A stretch of DNA of 44,977 nucleotides from Amycolatopsis anabasis (GCF_009765355.1 NZ_VTHK01000065.1:1-44977); one strand, 5' to 3'. Counted from the first letter of the stretch, positions 24,847-32,640 are shown. The notes: generated by a model from the letters alone, not told the origin. Program-made: numbers and translations.

Positions 24847-26501
24847 TGTTGCTCCAGGTAGCGATGTACGAGCGTGACGGCCATCGCGCCTTCGCCGACC
24901 GCGGAAGCCACCCGTTTGACCGACTGGGCGCGGACGTCACCGGCGACGAAGACCCCGGGGATCGAGGACTCCAGGTAGTGCGGATCCCGGTCGAGCGGCC
25001 AGCCCGGCGGGCGACGCCCCTCGACCACCAGGTCCGGCCCGGTGCGCACGAACCCGTGGCCGTCGCGGGCGATGCCGTCGCCGAGCCACTCGGTGCGCGG
25101 CGCGGCGCCGATGAACACGAACAGGTGGCCGGTTTCCACGGTTTCCGTCTCGCCGGTCTCCTGGTCGCACAGGGTCAGCCGCTCGAGGTGGTCGTCGCCG
25201 TCGGCTCGCACCACCGTGGTCCGGGTCCGCACGTGCACGTTCTCGATCGCGTCCAACTGCTCGATCAGGTAATGCGACATCGACGCCTGCAGCGAGGGAC
25301 CCCGTACCAGGAGGGTGACCTCGCGGGCGTGCCGGGAGAAGAACACCGCGGCCTGCCCCGCCGAGTTCGCGCCGCCGACGATGTACACGTGCTCGCCCGC
25401 GCATTCCGGCGCTTCGGTGGACGCCGATCCGTAGAACACGCCGCGCCCGGTCAGCTCCGCGACCCCGTCGGCCTCCAGGGCCCGGTAGGAGACGCCGCTG
25501 GCGAGGACGACCGAATGCGCGGCGATCTCGCTGCCGTCCCCGAACCTGATCACCCGAGCCGAACCGCGGGCCTCCAGCGCCACGACGTCCCGCGCGGTCA
25601 GCACCTCGGCGCCGAACTTCTGCGCCTGCCTGCGGGCCCGGTCGGTCAGCTGCGCACCGGAAACCCCGTCCGGGAAGCCGAGGTAGTTCTCGATCCGGGA
25701 GCTCTGCCCCGCCTGGCCGCCGGTGGCCTGCCGCTCGACCAGCACGGTGCGCAGCCCCTCCGACGCGCCGTAGACGGCCGCACCCAGCCCGGCCGGACCG
25801 CCACCGATCACGACCAGGTCGTAGAACTCCGCGGCGGGGCGCGTGGACAGCCCCACCGCGTCCGCGATCCCGTGCTCGTCCGGATTCTTGAGCACTGCCC
25901 CGTCCGGGGTGATGAGCACCGGGATGTCCCCGGCGGTGGCGCCCGCCGCCTCCAGCAACCGGGCAGCCTCCGGTTCGTCCACCGAATACCACCGGTACGG
26001 CACCGCGTTGCGCGCGAGGAACTCGCGAACCCGGTACGAGGGCGAGGACCAGCGGTGTCCGATGATCTTGGTCTCCTCGACCGGCCGGTCCCCCGCCGCG
26101 CACCAGGTCTCCACCAGCGCGTCGACCACCGGGTAGAGCTTCTCCTCCGGCGGATCCCACGGCTTGAGCAGGTAGTGATCGACATCGACGACGTTGATCG
26201 CCTGGATCGCGGCGTCGGTGTCGGCGTAGGCGGTCAGCAGTGCCCGGCGCGCGTGCGGGAACAGGTCCATCGCCTGCTCGAGAAAGGTGATGCCGTCCAT
26301 CTGGGGCATCCGGTAGTCGGCGAGGATGGCCGCGACAGTGTCCCCGCGCAGCTTGAGCTCCCGCAACGCGTCGAGCGCATCGGTCCCCGAATCCGCGCGG
26401 ATCACGCGGTAGTCCTGGCCGTACCGGCGGCGGAGGTCACGGGCGACCGACCGGGAAACGGCCGGGTCGTCGTCCACGGTCATCAGAATCGGCAAACTCA
26501 C
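24843..26501 (-). CDS. Response-regulator receiver fused to thioredoxin-reductase-like flavoprotein
   Basis: 552 residues from the GTG at 26501 (longer frame to 26627 looks non-coding). Residues 1-125 are a CheY-like receiver: acidic D10-D12, phospho-acceptor D62 in ILADYRMPQMDG, K113 in LLKPW. Residues ~145-220 look like a thioredoxin/glutaredoxin fold without CxxC. Residues ~228-552 are an FAD/NAD(P)H reductase of the thioredoxin reductase type: VVIGGGPAGLGAAVYG, GGQAGQSSRIENYLGFP, VYIVGGANSAGQAAVF, PGVFVAGDVRAQ. The usual CxxC active site (near GVxYCATC) is replaced by GVFYGSASTEAPEC. It is coupled by overlap to the histidine kinase gene. Confidence 0.87.
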   Translation of the reverse strand: MSLPILMTVDDDPAVSRSVARDLRRRYGQDYRVIRADSGTDALDALRELKLRGDTVAAILADYRMPQMDGITFLEQAMDLFPHARRALLTAYADTDAAIQAINVVDVDHYLLKPWDPPEEKLYPVVDALVETWCAAGDRPVEETKIIGHRWSSPSYRVREFLARNAVPYRWYSVDEPEAARLLEAAGATAGDIPVLITPDGAVLKNPDEHGIADAVGLSTRPAAEFYDLVVIGGGPAGLGAAVYGASEGLRTVLVERQATGGQAGQSSRIENYLGFPDGVSGAQLTDRARRQAQKFGAEVLTARDVVALEARGSARVIRFGDGSEIAAHSVVLASGVSYRALEADGVAELTGRGVFYGSASTEAPECAGEHVYIVGGANSAGQAAVFFSRHAREVTLLVRGPSLQASMSHYLIEQLDAIENVHVRTRTTVVRADGDDHLERLTLCDQETGETETVETGHLFVFIGAAPRTEWLGDGIARDGHGFVRTGPDLVVEGRRPPGWPLDRDPHYLESSIPGVFVAGDVRAQSVKRVASAVGEGAMAVTLVHRYLEQQ

Positions 26502-26583
26502 GGGTCCACAGTAGACGAGGAGGCCGCCCGGCCATCCCGGTTCAACGCGCCGACGCCGTGCGGACGCGAAAGGCGCGGTCTCG

Positions 26584-26847
26584 TCAACCGGCGGTCTGGT
26601 GGCGGAAGCACCACCGCCAGTCCTCACCGGGCTCGTACGACTGGATCACCGGGTGGTCGACCGCCCGGAAATGCGCGGTGGCGTGCTTGCCCGGCGAACT
26701 GTCGCAGCATCCGATGTGCCCGCAGGACAGGCACATCCGCAGATGCACCCAATCACGCTTGCCTTGGGCCAGGCAGTCCGCGCACCCGTCCACCGGTGTC
26801 GGCCGCACGTCACCCGACGCCGCGGCGAGATCCTCGCAGGTGACCAT
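26584..26847 (-). CDS. UBP-type zinc finger protein
   Basis: 87 residues from the ATG at 26847 (GGAGG upstream; a longer frame to 26913 lacks a site). The sequence is almost entirely one ZnF-UBP domain: C22xxC25, WVHLRMCLSCGHIGCCDS (Cys39, Cys42, Cys47/48), HATAHF and DHPV (His55, His59, His65), then EDWRWCFRH. In eukaryotes this domain binds the free C-terminus of ubiquitin; bacterial stand-alone copies have unknown partners. It lies 82 bases upstream of the receiver/flavoprotein fusion and in the same direction, so the three genes likely form one redox-signalling operon. Confidence 0.85.
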   Translation of the reverse strand: MVTCEDLAAASGDVRPTPVDGCADCLAQGKRDWVHLRMCLSCGHIGCCDSSPGKHATAHFRAVDHPVIQSYEPGEDWRWCFRHQTAG

Positions 26848-26928
26848 CTCCCACCCTCCCGGTCCGGCCACCGAGTCTTCCCCGCACCGAGCCGGCGCGC
26901 ACCTCGGCGCCACCCGACCAAGTGACGC

Positions 26929-27405
26929 TCAGCACGGATTCTCGTCGTGTTCCATCTCGTCGAGCCGGTCGAGGACCGCGGTGCAGGCTTTGGCGAACTG
27001 GCCGAGCCGTTGCGGCCCGAGGGCCTCGATGAACACCTCGCGCACCGCGGCGGCGTGTACCGGCGCGGCCTCGCTGATCGCCGCGAACCCCTGGTCCGTC
27101 AGCACCACCTCCGGATACCGCACGCCGGGTACCGGTTCCCGGCAGATCAGGCCGCGCCGCTCCATCCGGGACAGCTGGTGGGACAGGCGGCTCTTCTCCC
27201 ACTCGGTCGCCCGGCCCAATTCGACCGCGCGCATCCGCCGCCCCGGCGCCTCCGACAGGCTCACCAGGATCTCGTAGTCCTGTGAGGACAGATCGAACTC
27301 CCGCTGGAGCTTGCGCACCAGGTGCGTGGTCAGCCGCTTCTTCATCGACAGATAGGCGCGCCACGCCCGCTGCTCGGTCTCGTCCAGCCAAGGCTCCTTG
27401 GTCAT
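26929..27405 (-). CDS. MarR-family transcriptional regulator
   Basis: 158 residues. The winged helix is clear: LSSQDYEILVSLSEAPGRRM, VELGRATEWEKSRLSHQLSR, MERRGLICREPVPGVRYPEV, VLTDQGFAAI. The promoter leaves almost no leader, so the transcript is probably leaderless, and a palindrome overlaps its -35 region, consistent with autorepression. The same palindrome is at the NmrA-like gene promoter. The protein ends 81 bases upstream of the UBP zinc finger gene, which could be cotranscribed. Confidence 0.88.
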   Translation of the reverse strand: MTKEPWLDETEQRAWRAYLSMKKRLTTHLVRKLQREFDLSSQDYEILVSLSEAPGRRMRAVELGRATEWEKSRLSHQLSRMERRGLICREPVPGVRYPEVVLTDQGFAAISEAAPVHAAAVREVFIEALGPQRLGQFAKACTAVLDRLDEMEHDENPC

Positions 27406-27411
27406 GGCCCG

Positions 27412-27440
27412 ATCCTAACCGGTTACGTTGACGAATCAAC
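27412..27440 (-). promoter_or_regulatory. Leaderless MarR promoter with palindromic operator
   Basis: On the minus strand, TTGATT (27439-27434) and TAGGAT (27417-27412) are 16 bases apart, and the ATG of the MarR gene begins 7 bases after the -10. The -35 lies in a palindrome GTTGACGAATCAAC (27427-27440). The near match GTTGACGGATCAAC occurs at 19740-19753. Confidence 0.55.
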
Positions 27441-27451
27441 CAACCCGGCCA

Positions 27452-27499
27452 GGTCGTGAGTGGTGCGGGCGGTTCTAACCGCCCTGACCGGTCACGACC
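27452..27499. repeat. Short intergenic repeat with hairpin (family member 1)
   Basis: Bounded by GGTCGTGAG (27452-27460) and GTCACGACC (27491-27499), with a perfect 8-bp stem GGGCGGTT (27467-27474) / AACCGCCC (27477-27484) around a 2-base loop. The first 25 bases (27451-27475) are identical to 35793-35817. The TAG stop of the leftward SDR gene lies in the loop, so the hairpin may also end transcription of that gene, although no T tract follows. Confidence 0.6.
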
Positions 27500-28332
27500 T
27501 CCGCGCGAAGCAACCGCCGCATACCCAGGTTGGCCAGCCGCATGAGGAGGGCGTACCCCGGCGGGCAAAGGCGCTGGACCAGGTGGATCAGCTGGATGTC
27601 GCGCGAGGTGTAGACCAAGTACCGGCCGCGGCGCATGCCGCGCAGGATCGCCACGGCGACCTGTTCGGGCGACACCGCGTGCCTGCGGAACCGATCCCGC
27701 AGGCGCGCGAACACCGGGCTCGCCGTATCGACACCCGCGATCTCGACCGTGTCGGTCAACGGAGTGCGCACCCCGCCGGGACAGACCAGGCTGACCCCGA
27801 TGCCGTGCGCCCGCAGGTCGAACCGCAGCACCTCGCTCACTCCGCGCAGCCCGAACTTGCTCGCGCTGTAGGCCGCGTGCCAGGGCAGCCCGATCAACCC
27901 CGCGGCCGACGACACGTTGACCAGGTACCCGCCCCGACCGGCCGCGATCATCGGCGGCAGGAAGGTCTCGATCACGTGGATCGGGCCCATCAGGTTGACC
28001 TCGACCATCGACTGCCAGTGCCGGTGCTCGAGCCGGTCGACCGTGCCCCAGGCCGAGATGCCCGCGATGTTCATCACCACGTCGAGGCTCTCGCAATCAG
28101 CGTGGATCTCCTGTCCGAGTTCGCGTATCTCGGACAGGCTGCTGACGTCGGCGGCCTTGGCGCAGGCGACCACGCCACCGGAATCCCGGATCTCCCGCAC
28201 CGACTCCGCCAGCAGCCTTGCGTTGAGGTCGGTGAGGTAGAGCCGCGCGCCCTCGGCCGCCGCGAGCCGGGCAGTCGCCCGGCCGATACCGCTGGCCGCG
28301 CCCGTGATCAGGACCCGCTTCCCCGCGATCAT
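27475..28332 (-). CDS. Short-chain dehydrogenase/reductase
   Basis: 285 residues from ATG at 28332 (a GTG immediately precedes it). Motifs: VLITGAASGIGRATARLAAA, MNIAGISAWG (NNAG variant), the catalytic Ser in VNVSSAAGLIG, AAYSASKFGL. The C-terminal third (residues ~215-285, with RRGRYLVYTSRDIQL) is basic and resembles membrane-associated retinol/acyl-type SDRs of mycobacteria. A 48-bp palindrome overlaps its promoter. A longer frame reaches 28359 but would begin inside the palindrome. Confidence 0.85.
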   Translation of the reverse strand: MIAGKRVLITGAASGIGRATARLAAAEGARLYLTDLNARLLAESVREIRDSGGVVACAKAADVSSLSEIRELGQEIHADCESLDVVMNIAGISAWGTVDRLEHRHWQSMVEVNLMGPIHVIETFLPPMIAAGRGGYLVNVSSAAGLIGLPWHAAYSASKFGLRGVSEVLRFDLRAHGIGVSLVCPGGVRTPLTDTVEIAGVDTASPVFARLRDRFRRHAVSPEQVAVAILRGMRRGRYLVYTSRDIQLIHLVQRLCPPGYALLMRLANLGMRRLLRAEVVTGQGG

Positions 28333-28336
28333 CACG

Positions 28337-28384
28337 CGACCGAACCTATTGATGAACACCAGTGTTCGTCAATAGGTTCGGTCG
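28337..28384. promoter_or_regulatory. 48-bp near-perfect palindrome over a symmetrical promoter
   Basis: Two 23-bp arms (28337-28359 and 28362-28384) differ at one base and flank a CA centre. The inner core is ATTGATGAACAC / GTGTTCGTCAAT. On the minus strand TTGACG and TAGGTT are 18 bases apart and lead directly to the SDR start (leaderless). On the plus strand TTGATG and TAGGTT have the same spacing and would transcribe rightward. A TetR-type operator is the likely role, though no TetR gene lies beside it. Confidence 0.7.
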
Positions 28385-28497
28385 ACTTTCCGGAACTCGC
28401 ACGCCCAGCTACGAGCCGGTTCTCGGCCAGCTCACTTCAGCCGCGGTCCGCACCGACGCAATCCCGGAGCGACGCCCGTCACCCGGACCGATCGCGG

Positions 28498-28938
28498 TTA
28501 CCCGCGAGCGTCGTCCTGGCCCCAGTCCAACGGGGACAACCGGGCCAGTTCCTCGTCCCGCTGCGTGAACTCCGCGATGTCCCACTTCCCGGTGTTGTGG
28601 AACGCCACGATCTGACCGTCGCGGAAGATCTTCGTCTGGACGCCCTCCCACTCCCCGGCTCGTGGCCCGGCGGGCACCCGCAGCTTCGTGGCCGCGTGCA
28701 CCAGCTGGATCCCGTCACCGAGCGGTTTGCTGGCCGTCACCCGGATCTTCAGCGTGCTCCCCCGGTAGATGGTGTCGAAGATCTTCTGGTGCTCGCGGCC
28801 GATGACCTCCCGGCCCTTCTGCAACCGCCCCAGCGCGTCGATGTAGTCCGCGTCCTCGGCGAAGTTCGCCGCCCACGCGGTGCCGTCGGCCGCGTTCCAC
28901 GCGCGCTCCATCTCGGCGATGACCTCGTCGACCGTCAT
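28498..28938 (-). CDS. SgcJ/EcaC-type SnoaL-like (DUF4440) protein
   Basis: 146 residues. Sequence EVIAEMERAWNAADGTAWAA, FAEDADYIDALGRLQKGREV and the terminal DIAEFTQRDEEL match the SgcJ/EcaC NTF2-fold family, some of which act in natural-product pathways and others of which are stress-induced. GGGAGAGG precedes the start. Two adjacent palindromes lie upstream at 28956-28994. The plus strand between 28385 and 28497 holds no convincing gene. Confidence 0.78.
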   Translation of the reverse strand: MTVDEVIAEMERAWNAADGTAWAANFAEDADYIDALGRLQKGREVIGREHQKIFDTIYRGSTLKIRVTASKPLGDGIQLVHAATKLRVPAGPRAGEWEGVQTKIFRDGQIVAFHNTGKWDIAEFTQRDEELARLSPLDWGQDDARG

Positions 28939-28955
28939 CGTCCACCCGCCTCTCC

Positions 28956-28994
28956 CTAGATCATTGATCTAGTACTTAGAACAACGTTCTAAGT
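28956..28994. promoter_or_regulatory. Two adjacent operator-like palindromes
   Basis: CTAGATCA-T-TGATCTAG at 28956-28972 and ACTTAGAAC-AAC-GTTCTAAGT at 28974-28994 are both perfect. They are AT-rich compared with the surroundings and sit just upstream of the SnoaL-like gene (ATG at 28938), so they are probable repressor sites at its promoter. The regulator is not evident nearby. Confidence 0.6.
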
Positions 28995-29018
28995 TGAGAG
29001 TACACCGTGCCCGCTCCG

Positions 29019-29933
29019 CTAGCACTCCCCGCTCGCCACCGCCTGTGCGGGCGTGAACTCCAGCCGGACCGCGTCGGTTCGCGGGAGCACGATCGTGGTG
29101 CCGTTCGACGACGTCCAAGTGGCCGGCACCAACACGTACTGGCCGCCGGACTGGAGCAGGAGCTTGAGCCCGTCATACCGGTACCGGTACGCGGCCTCCG
29201 CCTCCCGGCAGGCCACCTGCCGCACCTCTCCGGAAGCGGTCAGGTTCAGGCTCTTCGCGCTGTACACCTGCACCGCGGGCAGATCGGGCACCCGCGCCTC
29301 GACCTCGAACGCCCGGCGCGTCCCGACCGCACTGGAATAGTCGCTGACCGCCCAGAAGAAGCCGACGCTCATCAGCAGGTAGACGATTCCCCATTCCGCG
29401 ACGCCGGAGTTCGGCTCCCGGACTCCCCTACCGGCCAGGAAGCGGCGCCACGCGAAGAAGTCCAGCAGAACGCCGGTCGCGAACAACAGACCCGGTACCC
29501 CCGCGTATTCCCGGAAACCCGCGGGCGCGATCATGACGCCCACGGCCAGCCCGATGAACGTCGTTCCGGCGATCGCCGCGACCGGGGTGCACACCCGCAA
29601 CACCGCACGCCAGGTACGCGGCCGCAGCACCGTTTTCAGGAACCGGGCGACGCACAGCAGCACCAGCGACACCCCGGCGAGCACGGCCAGCGGCACGAAC
29701 AGCCCGTCCACGCCACGGGCCAGGATCTCGTCGACGGGCTGCCCGAGAATCGTGTAGTGCACCCGGAAATGCCGGAAGAACACCTGGGTGTACAGGTACC
29801 CGAAGAAGAACAGCAGCGCGGTGAGCAGCGTGGTGTTGGCCACGACCGCACCGGCGACCTTGAGCGCCCGGGAAGATCCGGTCGCCCCGCCCGGCGCGGC
29901 CGTTCGCCGCATTCGCGACCGGTGCACCATCAC
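29019..29933 (-). CDS. Polytopic membrane protein with extracytoplasmic C-terminal domain
   Basis: 304 residues. Basic N-terminus, then about five membrane segments (VVANTTLLTALLFFFGYLY, PLAVLAGVSLVLLCVARF, VAAIAGTTFIGLAVGVMIAP, GLLFATGVLLDFFAW, IVYLLMSVGFFWAV) and a ~110-residue soluble tail outside the membrane (VYSAKSLNLTASGE..., TIVLPRTDAVRLEF). I do not recognise the family. Its start overlaps the stop of the upstream lipoprotein gene (ATGA at 29930-29933), so the two proteins probably act together at the membrane. Other starts (MVHRS, MRRTA) are possible. Confidence 0.7.
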   Translation of the reverse strand: MMVHRSRMRRTAAPGGATGSSRALKVAGAVVANTTLLTALLFFFGYLYTQVFFRHFRVHYTILGQPVDEILARGVDGLFVPLAVLAGVSLVLLCVARFLKTVLRPRTWRAVLRVCTPVAAIAGTTFIGLAVGVMIAPAGFREYAGVPGLLFATGVLLDFFAWRRFLAGRGVREPNSGVAEWGIVYLLMSVGFFWAVSDYSSAVGTRRAFEVEARVPDLPAVQVYSAKSLNLTASGEVRQVACREAEAAYRYRYDGLKLLLQSGGQYVLVPATWTSSNGTTIVLPRTDAVRLEFTPAQAVASGEC

Positions 29934-30454
29934 CCGTCGCCGGCCGTGGTCACCGTGGTGGCCGGGGAAGACGTGCCCGGCTTGGGCGGTTTCGGCCCGG
30001 ACTTGTTGCGAGAGCAGGGATTGCTGACCACGATCGTGATCGTCGCACCCCAGCGGAGCGGCCGGGCGTATTCGAAGTCGGTCACCCGGCAGTCAAGGCC
30101 GTCCGGATCGACTCCCCGGTACACGATCGCGAGTTTCACATTGCATCCGGTCCCGGGGCATTTGCGGGCGAGGTCCTCGCGAATACCGGTTTCCGCGTTG
30201 GCCAGGGTGCCCTGCCGGAAGGTGGGGTCGTAGTCGATCGGGCTCCCCAGCGCACCGGGCGTGCGCTTGACCGGGGACCGCGACGTGGTCGATTCGCCGC
30301 GGCCCGGCTCCGGCGAGGCAGGCGTGGAAGTCTCGGTGGCCGAAGGGGTCTCGGACGTCGACGGCCGGGGCTGCGGTGCGGTGGGGCTGCCGCAGGCGAC
30401 CAGGAAGAACGCGAACACCACGAGTCCGCCGTTTCGCCATCGCATGGGCCTCAC
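29930..30454 (-). CDS. Putative lipoprotein with Thr/Ser/Pro-rich linker
   Basis: 174 residues from GTG at 30454; ATG at 30445 is equally plausible. The signal has a lipobox (FFLVACGS, Cys ~21), then ~45 residues rich in Pro, Ser and Thr, then a small domain with four or five Cys (RKCPGTGCNVKLAIVYRG, LDCRVTDFEY, NPCSRNKSG). It looks like a cell-surface ligand-binding domain on a flexible stalk. Function unknown. Translational coupling to the polytopic membrane protein suggests a two-component surface complex. Confidence 0.72.
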   Translation of the reverse strand: MRPMRWRNGGLVVFAFFLVACGSPTAPQPRPSTSETPSATETSTPASPEPGRGESTTSRSPVKRTPGALGSPIDYDPTFRQGTLANAETGIREDLARKCPGTGCNVKLAIVYRGVDPDGLDCRVTDFEYARPLRWGATITIVVSNPCSRNKSGPKPPKPGTSSPATTVTTAGDG

Positions 30455-30571
30455 CGTCCCGACAATCCGTCCGTGCCCTGCAGGAGGATTCTCGGTGCTG
30501 GGAGATACCTGAGCCGAGCCGCACGCGGATGTCAGCCCTTTCGGGCAGCCGGAAGGGCGGCGGCGCCGCGG

Positions 30572-31477
30572 TCAGGACAGCTGCGGTATCACTTCGGCGG
30601 CCAGGCGCTCCATCTGCTCGGCCTGATCGAACAGCGGGGTGAACAGAACGAGTTCCGCGCCGGCGTCGGCGACCGCCCGCACGCCGTCTACGCAGTCCTC
30701 CGGTGTGCCCGCGACGGCGACGTCTTCGAATCCGCGCTTGCCGTAGAGCTCCGCCAACCCGTCGGCGATCCGGCGGCGCGCACGAGGTGCATCGTCGTCC
30801 ACCGCGACGTACACCCGTTTGGCGATCGGGAAGTCCGACCGGCCTTGTTCGGCGAGGAGTTCCCGCACCTGCCGCACCTGGTCGGCGAAATCCGCCGTGG
30901 TGGACGAACCCGCGCCGAAGAACCCGTCACCGTGCCGCACCGCGCGAGCGAGCGCCTTCGGATGGTGCCCGCCGAACCAGACCGGCGGGCCGGGCTTCTG
31001 GAACGGTTTGGGCTCCATGGCCGCGTCTTCGAGCTGCCAGAACCGGCCGTCGAAGGTGACCCTGGGCTGTGTCCACAACGCACGCATCAGCCGCAGTCCC
31101 TCGGTGAAACGCGAGATCAAACCCTCGGACTGGACGCCGAACGCCGAAGTCATCCTGCCGCGGCCACCGGCGCCCACCCCGACCTCCAGGCGGCCGCGGC
31201 TGAGCTGGTCCAGCGAACTCAGGCTCTTGGCCAGCTGCACCGGGTTGTGCAGCGGCGTGACGAACACCGCGCATCCGAGGCGCAGCCGATCGGTGCAGGC
31301 GGCCGCGAAGGTCATCGTCTCGATCGGCCCCAGATGCGGCGTGGCACCCAGTACCTGCTCCTGGGTCCAGCCGCTGTCGAAACCGAGCGCCTCGGCACGC
31401 CGCACGTAAGCGCGAAAAGCGGTCGGATCGAATTCCCCGTCGGCGGAGAACTGGGGGATGGAGATGGCGAAACGCAT
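30572..31477 (-). CDS. LLM-class (luciferase-like) F420-dependent oxidoreductase
   Basis: 301 residues from ATG at 31477. Luciferase-like TIM barrel pieces: MRFAISIPQFSADGEFD, RAEALGFDSGWTQEQVLG, RLRLGCAVFVTPLHNPVQLA, GRLEVGVGAGGRGRM, GPPVWFGGHHPKALARAV. Actinobacterial members mostly use coenzyme F420 rather than FMN; the cofactor is inferred. Its start lies 10 bases after the stop of the PLP-enzyme gene, so the two form an operon. Confidence 0.85.
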   Translation of the reverse strand: MRFAISIPQFSADGEFDPTAFRAYVRRAEALGFDSGWTQEQVLGATPHLGPIETMTFAAACTDRLRLGCAVFVTPLHNPVQLAKSLSSLDQLSRGRLEVGVGAGGRGRMTSAFGVQSEGLISRFTEGLRLMRALWTQPRVTFDGRFWQLEDAAMEPKPFQKPGPPVWFGGHHPKALARAVRHGDGFFGAGSSTTADFADQVRQVRELLAEQGRSDFPIAKRVYVAVDDDAPRARRRIADGLAELYGKRGFEDVAVAGTPEDCVDGVRAVADAGAELVLFTPLFDQAEQMERLAAEVIPQLS

Positions 31478-31487
31478 ACCGCCGACC

Positions 31488-32600
31488 CTACCTGGGTAGT
31501 TCCGCGTCCAGCCGCTCCAGGATGGTGCGCACTTCCTCGTCCGCCAGCGAAACGAGCTCGAGCACGAGCTCACCGGAACCCGCCCGATCGGTCATGACGA
31601 AGATCGGCGGGCGACCCGCCCGCAGCTTCGCGGCCAGGGCGGCGGCATCAACACCGTCCGAAACGGACAGCACCACCCGGGAAACCGGCAATCCGGCCGG
31701 ATCGGCCCACTCCCGCGCACTGATCCCGGGAAGCCGGCCAGCCGCCCGCACGAAGTCCGCGACCTTCGCGGCCTCGCGGGCCACCCACTCCTCGCGATCC
31801 GCGGCCTGCCACTCGTCGAGCGCGGCGAGGACACCGACGATCGCCTCTTTCGTCGGTTTCATCCCGCGGCCGATCCCCTTGTCCTGGGCCCGAACCGCGC
31901 GCACCAGCTGCCGGGTCCCGAGCACCAGCCCGGCCGTCGGTGACGCCAGGTACTTCTGGCCGCTGATCAGCACCGCGTCCGCTCCGGTGGCCAGCAACTC
32001 GCCCACCCGGGGAAACTGGGCAGCCCCGTCGATGATCACCGGCACCCCGTGCCCGTGTGCCGCACGGACCGCCGCGGCGAGATCCACCGGCTCACCCGGC
32101 CGGACCAGCCGGGACGACACGAGCAGCAGGCAGGCGACCTCCGCACCGGCGAGCACCGCGGTCAGCTCGTCGACACCGCACCGCTCTTCCGTCCCGGCGA
32201 GAACGACATCGGCACCGGCCAAACGCACGGCCTGCAGGTTCGACTGCCCGTAATCGACCGCATGGCCCGCCGGCAGCACGACCCGGTGGCGCATGCCGGT
32301 GGTGTCCGGCAACGCGGCGATCCGCTCGGGATCGCTGCCCGCCATCGCGGCCGCCACCGCGATGGTCGTCGCCGCGGCCGTGCAATGCACCACGGCTCCG
32401 GCCTCGGCGCCGGTCGCGTGCGCGATCGCCTCGCTCGCGCGATCTCCCAGCTCCTCCAGCACGAAGAACTCCGGCAGCGCCGCCGCGACGGCCGCGGCGA
32501 CGGCGGCCGAACTCCGCGACACCCCTAGCGGTGTGTACGTCCCGCAGGCGTTGACGACCTCGGACAACCCCAACCGTTCATGAATACCCACCCCACGCAC
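31488..32600 (-). CDS. SelA-like PLP-dependent lyase/transferase
   Basis: 370 residues; the GTG at 32600 is used, with another GTG at 32591. The fold-type I features are visible: VVNACGTYTPLGVSR near the N-terminus (as in SelA and glucosaminate-6-phosphate ammonia-lyase), GAVVHCTAAATTIAVAAA, VPVIIDGAAQFP (Asp for the pyridine N) and ISGQKYLASPTAG with the PLP lysine. In this family selenocysteine synthase is much longer, and no selenocysteine genes are nearby, so an ammonia-lyase or cysteine-desulfurase-like reaction on a small molecule is more likely. Confidence 0.8.
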   Translation of the reverse strand: MRGVGIHERLGLSEVVNACGTYTPLGVSRSSAAVAAAVAAALPEFFVLEELGDRASEAIAHATGAEAGAVVHCTAAATTIAVAAAMAGSDPERIAALPDTTGMRHRVVLPAGHAVDYGQSNLQAVRLAGADVVLAGTEERCGVDELTAVLAGAEVACLLLVSSRLVRPGEPVDLAAAVRAAHGHGVPVIIDGAAQFPRVGELLATGADAVLISGQKYLASPTAGLVLGTRQLVRAVRAQDKGIGRGMKPTKEAIVGVLAALDEWQAADREEWVAREAAKVADFVRAAGRLPGISAREWADPAGLPVSRVVLSVSDGVDAAALAAKLRAGRPPIFVMTDRAGSGELVLELVSLADEEVRTILERLDAELPR

Positions 32601-32640
32601 CCTAGAGCCGCCGCCCGGAGAGTCGTGCGGGGCGAGGTCG

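Noticed and set aside
28362..28568. Small plus-strand gene starting in the 48-bp palindrome
   Set aside because: It mirrors the minus-strand frame because of the palindrome, overlaps the SnoaL-like gene antisense, and has no ribosome site or family-like sequence.
31488..32600. Selenocysteine synthase selA
   Set aside because: Too short, and no selB, selD or tRNA-Sec is seen.
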